This document shows, piece by piece, positions 1 to 5,471 of a DNA stretch of 5,471 bases (the stretch's first letter is position 1; each line of letters opens with the position of its first letter). Made by a program: the position numbers and the translations under genes. The notes under the pieces were generated by a model. That model was not told the origin of the DNA and did not search any database. It worked only from the letters and a program-made list of their open reading frames with translations. Origin of the DNA: Gemmatimonadota bacterium. Its GTDB lineage: Bacteria; Orphanbacterota; Orphanbacteria; Orphanbacterales; Orphanbacteraceae. The DNA lies in NCBI GenBank assembly GCA_013002425.1, contig JABDJQ010000146.1:1-5471 (forward strand). The letters are read 5' to 3'.

Positions 1-2476
1 CTCCCAGCGCGAATCGTACCGGATGATGCCAGAAGAGACGGTTCCCGCGCCCCCATTCGTGCTCGAGCTTGAGAACGGCGCGAAGCGAATCGGACCAGAT
101 ACGAACCGAATCCGCGACCACCGTTCCCATCATGAAATCGTACCAGCGGGTTTCGTCGACTTGAAACGTGACCTCCGCTTCCGTCCTGTCCAGGGTTCCG
201 AAGACCCTGGCCTGCAGAGTCGCCGATCCCTCGAACGGCTCGATCTGATCGTGTATGAAGTGCAGATCCTTCATCTGGTACCTGTCCGCCTCGACAATGA
301 GATCGAGCTGTCTGCCCGTACCCGGCAGCGGAACTTCTCCCTTCACCTTGATCGTGCCGGGGCCCTCTTTCGCTTCGAGTTGAACGGAATCGACCGTCAC
401 AGCGTCATTGGCGAAACGCACGCTTCCGAGGAGACGCGAGAAAGGGATGTTCCCCGAGTCCGGTGACGTGATCAGGAAGGATGCGGCACCCGTCGGATTC
501 TCTTTCGTTCCGCGGAACGCGGCCGTGAGCGTGACCGAGTGAAGAACCTCAGAAGGGATTTCGTATCGCTGCCGCAGGAATTCGAGGTTGCATCCCTCGC
601 AATCAAGCGTGGCGGAGAAGGAGCCGTCCGCTTCGCGCGATCCTGCCATTTGAACGAATCCATCCCCGAGCGGCAGCTTGATCGGGTCGACGCCCATCCT
701 GCTCCCCACCCGCCACAGGCGGAAGCCGTTCGGCTGCACGAGCACACTGTCGCCGCGTGACAGAGTGACTTCGCCGAGATCGAGAATGCGAACGGAATCG
801 TCGACCGTGGCTTCGCCCTTTGCGGCGAAACTCCACTCGTCCCGCCACGCTGCGAGATTCTCGATTGCCAGCATGTCGTTTTCGTAGCGCACGGCGAGCA
901 GAAGCGAGTCGATCGCCTCACCCTGCACGTTCACCGAGTCGAGCGTGCCCGTGGCCGCCGCGCTGTACTCCGAGCCGGACCGTTCGAGCCAGCCACGCAG
1001 CCTGGCGTGCTTGTAGGAGGCGACATCGACGACGCCGTCGTCGACCATCAGCGATCCGTCCGCGCGGAAATCGCTCAGCGTACCGGAGATCTTTCCCTCG
1101 ACGCGCAGGCGTCCGTCGAGCGCGTCGAGAGGGGTCAGGGATCGAAACTCGGCGAGTGCGGGAATATCGCCCACGAGATCCCCGCCGAACGCACCCGTGC
1201 GGGAAACTTCACCCCCGAACGAAAGCACCGAGTTCGTCGTGAGGATCTGGGATCGTTCGATTTCGAACGCGTCGGACCGCGCGCGGCCGCGGATTTCGGC
1301 CGAACGGATTCCGATGTCCCCGACGCGGCTCGCGCGAAAATCGATTTCCATGAGGCCTCGAAGTTCGCGGAGTTCCGTTCCGGAACCGCTCCATCGCACG
1401 GCGCCGTTGAGGTCCGTGGGAAGGGACGTGTCCCATTCGCGGGCGAAGCGCTCGACCGCCACGTTCGTGAAATCGAGGTCGAAGCGGAGCGTCTCGCGTT
1501 CGCCGCGCGGGAAGCGGCCGCGCGCCCGTAGATCGGCTCCGCGCGTGTCGGCCGCCAGACTTTCGAGCGTAAAGGCGTTCTCGCGCCACCGCCCCCGGAG
1601 CGCCGTGATCGCGACTTCGTATCCGTTCCCCTCGTAGTCACCGCTCCACGAAAAGAGCAGGTCGTCGGGATCACCGTTCACGCGGATCGTGCCCGCGATG
1701 CGTCCCGGGTCCCGTCCCGCGTCCACGCCGAGCATCGCGGTGATCTCTCCGAGTTGCAGACTCCGGCTTTCGAGGACGAGATCTCCGTTGATCGAAGGGT
1801 CCGTTACGAACGCGCCCCGCAGTTCGAAAGCGCTCGCGCCGATCGAAGCGTCGACGAGGAGCGAGCACGAGGCGGCATCCCTCCATGAAACTTCCCCCTG
1901 CCATCGGGTTGCGACAGTCGAGTCCGGTTCGGCCCAGGCGAATCCGAGGGAGTCCAGATTGACCGCGCTTCTGCCGTTCTCGCGTTCCAGGCTCGAAAGC
2001 AGACCGATCCCCCGCAGTTCCCGGGAACCGAGACGGACGGCGCCGTTCTCGATTACGAGTTCGTCCGCGATCAGCGGGAGCGAAGGAAGCGCGAACGCGA
2101 GCGGAGTCTCCCTCTTCGACTCCGCGACATCTTTCTCTCCTCTCTGATACTCGGGACGGCTCAAATGAATTCCCTGGAGGTGCGGCGGGCTGGTGAGCAG
2201 TTCGTCCCACGAAAACAGAAGCACGACCCGGTCCACCTCGAAGCGATCGCCGCCTGCTTTCGAAAGTTTGATTTCATCGAGAACGATTCGATTCCAGAAA
2301 TTGCCGGATATGCGCTGGATCGAGGTCCTGTATCCCGTGCGGCGTTCGATTTCGCTGGCGAGCAGCGACCCGGCGAGATGCGAATAGTGCCAGCGGTTTA
2401 CGAAGAAGGCGGCGGCAAACGCGAACAGCAGCAGAACCGCGAATACGAACTTCGTAATTTGAATTCCACGGCTCAT
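1..2476 (-). CDS. tamB: TamB-like translocation and assembly protein (AsmA/DUF490 superfamily), N-terminal 825 residues, 3' end outside window
   Basis: Translating the minus strand from the ATG at 2476 gives 825 codons with no stop or frameshift up to the window edge; one base is left over. The start follows a GAGGA ribosome site and lies 11 bp after the Omp85 stop. Residues 8-27 are a single hydrophobic segment (FVFAVLLLFAFAAAFFV) that would act as an uncleaved inner-membrane anchor. Residues 40-72 (SEIERRTGYR, then SGNFWNRIVLDEIKLS) match the usual TamB/AsmA opening. The rest is alternating hydrophobic/polar beta-strand sequence with recurring units such as GTIRVNGDPDDLLFSW (262-277) and GRLRVEGKISGTLSDF (455-470). 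Known TamB proteins form a long hydrophobic beta-groove that spans the periplasm, contacts an Omp85 partner and is implicated in barrel assembly and phospholipid transport. E. coli TamB has about 1260 residues, so roughly a third, including the diagnostic C-terminal DUF490 domain, may be missing here. Cysteines are few: C204, C626 and C629 (CEGC). The alternative is a generic AsmA-like protein; the position next to an Omp85 gene favours TamB. Confidence 0.92.
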   Translation of the reverse strand, partial: MSRGIQITKFVFAVLLLFAFAAAFFVNRWHYSHLAGSLLASEIERRTGYRTSIQRISGNFWNRIVLDEIKLSKAGGDRFEVDRVVLLFSWDELLTSPPHLQGIHLSRPEYQRGEKDVAESKRETPLAFALPSLPLIADELVIENGAVRLGSRELRGIGLLSSLERENGRSAVNLDSLGFAWAEPDSTVATRWQGEVSWRDAASCSLLVDASIGASAFELRGAFVTDPSINGDLVLESRSLQLGEITAMLGVDAGRDPGRIAGTIRVNGDPDDLLFSWSGDYEGNGYEVAITALRGRWRENAFTLESLAADTRGADLRARGRFPRGERETLRFDLDFTNVAVERFAREWDTSLPTDLNGAVRWSGSGTELRELRGLMEIDFRASRVGDIGIRSAEIRGRARSDAFEIERSQILTTNSVLSFGGEVSRTGAFGGDLVGDIPALAEFRSLTPLDALDGRLRVEGKISGTLSDFRADGSLMVDDGVVDVASYKHARLRGWLERSGSEYSAAATGTLDSVNVQGEAIDSLLLAVRYENDMLAIENLAAWRDEWSFAAKGEATVDDSVRILDLGEVTLSRGDSVLVQPNGFRLWRVGSRMGVDPIKLPLGDGFVQMAGSREADGSFSATLDCEGCNLEFLRQRYEIPSEVLHSVTLTAAFRGTKENPTGAASFLITSPDSGNIPFSRLLGSVRFANDAVTVDSVQLEAKEGPGTIKVKGEVPLPGTGRQLDLIVEADRYQMKDLHFIHDQIEPFEGSATLQARVFGTLDRTEAEVTFQVDETRWYDFMMGTVVADSVRIWSDSLRAVLKLEHEWGRGNRLFWHHPVRFALG

Positions 2477-2484
2477 CGATCGTT

Positions 2485-2489
2485 TCCTC
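2485..2489 (-). promoter_or_regulatory. Ribosome binding site of the tamB-like gene, overlapping the Omp85 stop codon
   Basis: GAGGA reads on the minus strand at 2489-2485, eight bases before the ATG at 2476. It shares two bases with the TGA stop of the Omp85 gene (2490-2488). The overlap implies translational coupling and a shared transcript. It also fixes the tamB-like start. Confidence 0.75.
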
Positions 2490-4428
2490 AGTATGCCTGC
2501 CCGATGCTGATGTGCCAGACGTCGCGCGATTCGCGGTCGACGGTCCCGGAGGCCGGGAGCCTCTTGAGCTTCCTGCCGTAATCGAGACGGATCGGCCCGA
2601 TCGGTGTCGTGAAACGAAGCCCCGCTCCATAACCGTATCGGTAATCACTGCGCGCTACCGGGCTGTCGTCGTCCGCGGAGAACCGGAAGCGATCCCATTT
2701 GATGTCGCGTACGGACTCCCACGCATTTCCGCCGTCCGCAAAGATCGCCATCCCGAATTTCCAGACGAGAGGCACTCTCAGTTCCACGTTCGTAAGCAGC
2801 GAGAAGTTTCCGGGACCGATGCTCTCCTCCCGGTAGCCGCGAACGGTGCTGGCCCCTCCCTGGCGAAACCGTTTGTAATCGGGAAGGTCACCCCCCGCGA
2901 GAGAGTGAATCCAGCCGACCTGGGTTCGCATCGCGAAAAGAGTGCCGCCACGGGTCAGCTTTCTGTAGTATGCCGCTTCCCCGACCGGAAGAACGTAGTG
3001 ATTGTCTCCGCCGAGGACGGTGCCCGCATACTCGCTCGACAGAAAAAATCGATCGCCGCGTGTCGGGTCGAGAAGATGATCGCGCGCTTCCCGTTCGTAC
3101 ACGACCGTGATCGCGCCCACGGCATCGGGTTTCAGGAAGCTCGCGTCGACCGGCTCCGTCGGCTCGCCCGCGTCGGACAGCTCGATCGAGTATGCAATGG
3201 AAGCCTTGCTGAAGCGACTCAGTTCCCGTGAGAGTGAAAACGACGTGCTCGACTGCACGAGCCGATACCGTTCGATAACGGTTCCCTCGAGTTCGCCGCT
3301 CTGAATCGTGAAGTTCTCGATGTTCTGGCGCGAGTGCGACACCTTCCACTCGCCCACCGTTCTCGTGCGGAACATCCACGGTTCGATGAGGCTGAAGGCG
3401 TATCGCTGCTCCACCTTCCGATCGGAAAGCAGCTCGGAAAAAACCGTTTCGAGCGAGATCCTCTTTCCGGAGGCGAGCACGTTCGAATTGTTCCAGTCGA
3501 CGGAGACGCGCACGAGGTCCTGCGTACCGAAACCCGCGCCGAAACCGAACCAGCGGACGCCTCTTTCGCGTACCTTGATCGCAATCGGTACGGTTCCCTG
3601 CGGCGTGATGTCGCCGGGAAGAATGGCGACGCTCAAATAGAGCCCGGTCCTGTAGATGCGGTCCCGGCTCGTGAGAATCGCGATCCGGTTGAAGAGATCG
3701 CCTTCGGTGAATGTCAGCTCGCGAAGAACGAAACGGGCTTTCGTGCGATTGTTTCCCTCCACCGTAATCGCGCCGATCCTGGCCTCGGGCCCGGGATCGA
3801 CTTCGTAGTGGATGCGCGCGAGAGTGCCCTCGACCTGCTCGTCGTGAACGAGTTCGGCGGCCGGATATCCGCGTTCCGCGAGGTAATTATAGATACGGAA
3901 CAGATCGCTCCCGATCAGATCGGGGTTGTAGGGACCACCTGTCTTGAGGAGAAGGCGGGGGCGGATTCCGGCTTCGAGTTCGGGGGCGAGGCCGCCGAAG
4001 GTCAGCGAGTCGACGACGGTCTGCTCTCCCTCGCGGATTTCGAGCCGGATGCGCGCTTCCCACTTGTCGCGATCGCGCTGCACGTCCGTATCGACGACTT
4101 CGACGTTCAAATAGCCCAGCGTACGATAGAAAGCGAGGAGTTCCGTGATATCCGTGTTCAGCCAGCGGGGCAGATAGCGCCCCTTCTTGAAGCGTCCCCC
4201 TTTCGTGAGGCGCATGGCGTCCCGGATCTTGTCGTCGGACAGCACCTCGTTCCCTTCGATCTCGAAGGACAGGATCTTGTACGACTTCTGGCTGTATTGC
4301 GCGTCGGCCCCGGCGGGCAGAATCAGCAGCCCCGCAAGGACAAGCGGGAGAAACGGCAGGAGCGCGCGGAGAATCGGGTAGTGGCGCTTGACGAGAAAGC
4401 CCTCCCGGCGGATGATCACGATCCGCAA
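2488..4428 (-). CDS. tamA: Omp85-family outer-membrane assembly protein, three POTRA domains plus barrel (TamA/BamA-like)
   Basis: The 646-residue protein starts with a Sec signal peptide: charged KRHY, a hydrophobic core at about 19-38, and likely cleavage after ADA (41-43). Three POTRA domains follow at about 51-134 (KILSFEIEGNEVLSDDKI), 137-214 and 217-288 (IGAITVEGNN). The barrel occupies 291-646. It carries the conserved lid-loop motif VRGY at 529-532 (GGASTVRGYREESIGPGNF), late strand motifs GMAIFADGGNAW (559-570) and IGPIRLDYGRKL (610-621), and a C-terminal beta-signal-like end, WHISIGQAY. Omp85 proteins fold and insert barrels into the outer membrane. Three POTRAs, a length near that of E. 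coli TamA (577) and an adjacent tamB-like gene point to TamA; E. coli BamA has five POTRAs and about 810 residues. In phyla without a separate TamA, such a protein can be the BamA itself, so the symbol is tentative. The start is uncertain: TTG at 4428 directly follows an in-frame TGA, and GTG at 4419 is an alternative. Neither has a good ribosome site, and the signal peptide is preserved with either. No cysteines are seen. Confidence 0.92.
   Translation of the reverse strand: MRIVIIRREGFLVKRHYPILRALLPFLPLVLAGLLILPAGADAQYSQKSYKILSFEIEGNEVLSDDKIRDAMRLTKGGRFKKGRYLPRWLNTDITELLAFYRTLGYLNVEVVDTDVQRDRDKWEARIRLEIREGEQTVVDSLTFGGLAPELEAGIRPRLLLKTGGPYNPDLIGSDLFRIYNYLAERGYPAAELVHDEQVEGTLARIHYEVDPGPEARIGAITVEGNNRTKARFVLRELTFTEGDLFNRIAILTSRDRIYRTGLYLSVAILPGDITPQGTVPIAIKVRERGVRWFGFGAGFGTQDLVRVSVDWNNSNVLASGKRISLETVFSELLSDRKVEQRYAFSLIEPWMFRTRTVGEWKVSHSRQNIENFTIQSGELEGTVIERYRLVQSSTSFSLSRELSRFSKASIAYSIELSDAGEPTEPVDASFLKPDAVGAITVVYEREARDHLLDPTRGDRFFLSSEYAGTVLGGDNHYVLPVGEAAYYRKLTRGGTLFAMRTQVGWIHSLAGGDLPDYKRFRQGGASTVRGYREESIGPGNFSLLTNVELRVPLVWKFGMAIFADGGNAWESVRDIKWDRFRFSADDDSPVARSDYRYGYGAGLRFTTPIGPIRLDYGRKLKRLPASGTVDRESRDVWHISIGQAY
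4388..4416 (+). promoter_or_regulatory. Candidate sigma70-type promoter for the plus-strand lipoprotein
   Basis: TTGACG (4388-4393) matches the -35 consensus at five of six bases. A 17-bp spacer leads to GATGAT (4411-4416), which matches the -10 consensus at four of six. Transcription would start near 4423, giving a leader of about 33 bases before the GTG at 4456. The promoter lies inside the antisense of the Omp85 signal-peptide codons, as expected when the intergenic gap is only 27 bp. This is pattern-matching only, and the organism's housekeeping consensus is unknown. Confidence 0.35.
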
Positions 4429-4441
4429 TCAAACGGAGACC

Positions 4442-4445
4442 GGAG
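4442..4445 (+). promoter_or_regulatory. Ribosome binding site of the plus-strand lipoprotein
   Basis: GGAG at 4442-4445 lies ten bases before the GTG at 4456. It supports that GTG as the start rather than any of the many upstream in-frame codons. A second GGAG at 4435-4438 is too far away to be the main site. Confidence 0.55.
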
Positions 4446-4455
4446 TATTCCATAC

Positions 4456-4737
4456 GTGCGTAACGCGTTACTCATTCTGTTAGTATCCGTTTTCGGTGGG
4501 TGTAGTCAACCGGACGATCTGCCCCGGGCCGAACTCGAGTCGATCTACGGGCGTCTCGTCCTGCTCGGAACCCCCGGCCGCGTCGAGGGTCCCGGCGAAA
4601 GGGAGACCTTGAACGCGCAGATCGAATCGCTCGGCGGCGCCGCGCGTGTCGAGTCGCTCCTCGTCGAGGCGATGATCGCCGAGCCCGACCACTGGAAACT
4701 CCTGCTCGATTCTCTCAAAGTCGAAGTGCAGAAGTAG
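4456..4737 (+). CDS. Small predicted outer-membrane lipoprotein (93 aa), possibly DUF4296-like
   Basis: The GTG at 4456 starts a 93-residue protein. A short n-region (MRN), a hydrophobic stretch ALLILLVSVFGG (4-15) and Cys16 look like a type II signal peptide. The lipobox VFGGC is slightly unusual, with Phe at -3. Ser17 follows the cysteine, which would permit outer-membrane sorting under the E. coli rule. The mature part of about 78 residues is mostly charged and helical: PRAELESIYGRLVLL (23-37), a Gly/Pro-rich linker, then ETLNAQIESLGG (50-61) and EPDHWKLLLDSLKVEVQ (76-92). The layout 'Y..L, charged linker, helix, then Pro..W..LLDSL' recalls DUF4296 lipoproteins of the FCB group, whose function is unknown; this is a visual impression only. 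Third codon positions are strongly G/C, as in the neighbouring genes, which supports real coding. Two TTA codons near the start are unusual for this window. The same frame stays open far upstream across the Omp85 gene, but only this part has a ribosome site and a signal sequence. Confidence 0.75.
   Translation: MRNALLILLVSVFGGCSQPDDLPRAELESIYGRLVLLGTPGRVEGPGERETLNAQIESLGGAARVESLLVEAMIAEPDHWKLLLDSLKVEVQK
4460..4471. repeat. Perfect 12-bp palindrome between divergent promoters (possible operator)
   Basis: GTAACGCGTTAC is a perfect inverted repeat. It covers codons 2-5 of the lipoprotein and lies just downstream of the predicted Omp85 transcription start, also on the downstream side of the lipoprotein promoter. 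It sits in an AT-richer patch (about 4446-4495) of an otherwise GC-rich window. The position fits a dimeric regulator site, but a chance palindrome in coding sequence cannot be excluded. Confidence 0.3.
4482..4509 (-). promoter_or_regulatory. Candidate sigma70-type promoter for the Omp85-tamB operon
   Basis: On the minus strand, TTGACT (4509-4504, five of six to the -35 consensus) is followed after 16 bp by GATACT (4487-4482, four of six to the -10). Transcription would start near 4475, about 47 bases before the TTG at 4428. It lies within the first codons of the plus-strand lipoprotein, so the two divergent genes would each carry the other's promoter. It would let the Omp85 and tamB-like genes be expressed independently of rseP. 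Confidence 0.35.
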
Positions 4738-4747
4738 CTTCTACTTC
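4731..4747. terminator. Hairpin made from the two convergent stop codons, possible weak bidirectional terminator
   Basis: GAAGTAG (4731-4737) and CTACTTC (4741-4747) form a perfect 7-bp stem around the 3-base loop CTT. The lipoprotein stop TAG is the inner end of one arm. The rseP stop, TAG on the minus strand, is the inner end of the other. A competing stem CTTCT (4738-4742) / AGAAG (4748-4752) overlaps it. There is no T-run on either side, so intrinsic termination would be weak at best. Confidence 0.35.
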
Positions 4748-5471
4748 AGAAGCCTGCCCACGTCGAATACCGTCACCGTCAGCATGAGACCCAGAATCAC
4801 GATGAGGCCGATCTGCTGCAGGACCAGGCGCTGGTTCGCCGGCAGCGGGCGACGCCGGACCGCCTCGAGAGCGAGGAACACGAGATGCCCGCCGTCGAGA
4901 ATCGGAATGGGCAGAAGGTTCAGGATGCCGAGCTGGACCGATAGGAATGCCATCAGGTTCAGGATCTTGTCGAGACCCTGCTTCGCCTGCTGGCTCGATA
5001 CCTGAAAGATCTGTACGGGCCCGCCGACCATGTCCCGGGAGGCCTGGCCCATGAACAGAATCTTGAGAAACGCGAATACGTTCTTCGTCATGATCCACGT
5101 GCGCTCCGCGCCGGCCGCGAGCGCCGGGAAGAACGCGAGGCGCTTCATTTCCTCCTTCGGCGTGATCTGCAGTCTGGCGACTTCGATCATCGCGCCATCC
5201 GCGTCGGATTCCTCGAAGATGTCGGGTTTCAGAGCGGTCTCCCCGCGTGCCCCCTCCCGTTCCCATATTACGGTGAGTTCTTCACCGATATCCTGCTGTA
5301 GAGCGAGACGCAGATCGCTCCAGCGCGCGATCGATTCCGTTCCGATCTGCACGATGCGGTCGCCCGACAGCATGCCGGCCCGGTCGGCGGCTCCACCCGG
5401 CACGACATTGCCGATCACGGGAGGCGATTCGGGCTGAATCCCGATCAGATTCGCGTCGCCGAGCGTAAGGG
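4741..5471 (-). CDS. rseP: RseP-type site-2 zinc metalloprotease (M50B), C-terminal 242 residues, 5' end outside window
   Basis: The frame enters from the right edge and ends at a TAG at 4743-4741. Numbering from the first whole codon, residues 8-72 form a PDZ domain (NLIGIQPESPPVIGNVVPGG, then AADRAGMLSGDRIVQIG). Next come a membrane segment at about 124-140, the MVGGPVQI motif (147-154) that corresponds to the family's LSGPIGI region, a segment at about 169-187, and NLLPIPILDGGH (184-195). Its Asp192 is the conserved LDG aspartate, the third zinc ligand. The last membrane segment is at about 216-236. The HExxH motif lies in the missing N-terminal half; full-length proteins have about 450 residues. 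RseP cuts membrane-embedded anti-sigma factors and leftover signal peptides within the inner membrane. In Proteobacteria rseP commonly sits directly upstream of bamA; here an Omp85 gene also follows on the same strand, but with a 312-bp gap filled by an opposite-strand lipoprotein gene. Confidence 0.96.
   Translation of the reverse strand, partial: LTLGDANLIGIQPESPPVIGNVVPGGAADRAGMLSGDRIVQIGTESIARWSDLRLALQQDIGEELTVIWEREGARGETALKPDIFEESDADGAMIEVARLQITPKEEMKRLAFFPALAAGAERTWIMTKNVFAFLKILFMGQASRDMVGGPVQIFQVSSQQAKQGLDKILNLMAFLSVQLGILNLLPIPILDGGHLVFLALEAVRRRPLPANQRLVLQQIGLIVILGLMLTVTVFDVGRLLK

Noticed and set aside
472..2210. Several medium open frames on both strands (for example 1135-1674 and 1671-2210 on the minus strand, 1689-2147 on the plus strand)
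   Set aside because: They are Arg/Ser-rich shadow frames. The true frame is the 825-codon tamB-like reading from 2476, which is open across the entire region.
2512..3231. 239-codon plus-strand open frame
   Set aside because: It lies wholly antisense to the Omp85 barrel, whose motifs (VRGY, DGGNAW) are unmistakable. It has no recognisable domain.
4069..4078. Palindrome CGCGATCGCG
   Set aside because: It encodes Omp85 residues in a GATC/CGCG-rich window where such short palindromes recur by composition, and it is not placed near a gene boundary.
3334..4455. Long plus-strand open frame antisense to the Omp85 gene, continuous with the lipoprotein frame
   Set aside because: It mirrors a clearly real Omp85 gene, a GC-rich sequence naturally leaves such frames open, and it has no signal or domain of its own. 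Only the part from the GTG at 4456 has a ribosome site and signal peptide.
4480..4692. 70-codon minus-strand frame in the rseP-Omp85 gap
   Set aside because: It has no ribosome site or recognisable features, and the plus-strand frame over the same bases has better codon character and a lipoprotein signal.
1..5471. Search for tRNA/rRNA, CRISPR arrays, insertion sequences, toxin-antitoxin or defence genes
   Set aside because: Nothing supports any of these; the window is filled by four envelope-related genes with similar base composition.

Overview
The window comes from a GC-rich (roughly 60% by eye) diderm bacterium. An Omp85 barrel protein, a TamB/AsmA-like protein and an RseP-type protease show that there is an outer membrane. 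The species cannot be read from the sequence. The gene order, the GC level and a small lipoprotein that loosely recalls the DUF4296 pattern of the FCB group make an FCB-type or related uncultivated phylum (Gemmatimonadota, Eisenbacteria or Krumholzibacteriota-like) a reasonable but unproven guess.

The window is almost entirely coding, and three of its four genes are on the minus strand. From right to left: the C-terminal half of a site-2 metalloprotease (rseP; 5471 to 4741, N-terminus outside the window); a complete Omp85 protein with signal peptide, three POTRA domains and a 16-strand-type barrel (4428 to 2488, TamA/BamA-like); and the first 825 residues of a TamB-like protein (2476 to 1, running off the left edge). 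The tamB-like frame is open over the whole left 2.5 kb, with no stop or frameshift.

The fourth gene is a 93-codon lipoprotein on the plus strand (4456-4737). It fills the gap between rseP and the Omp85 gene. It is divergent from the Omp85 gene across 27 bp, and its stop codon lies 3 bp from the rseP stop codon. Candidate promoters for both divergent genes lie inside the neighbouring coding sequence, and a perfect 12-bp palindrome (4460-4471) lies between them.

The three minus-strand genes plausibly serve envelope assembly and quality control. RseP cleaves membrane-bound stress-signalling proteins when outer-membrane assembly falters. The Omp85 protein inserts proteins into the outer membrane. 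The TamB-like protein would bridge the inner membrane to the Omp85 protein across the periplasm and may carry lipid. The Omp85 and tamB-like genes are 11 bp apart and clearly form one operon. I see no RNA genes, CRISPR arrays, mobile elements or other accessory systems. The least ordinary part is the opposite-strand lipoprotein and its compact regulatory surroundings.
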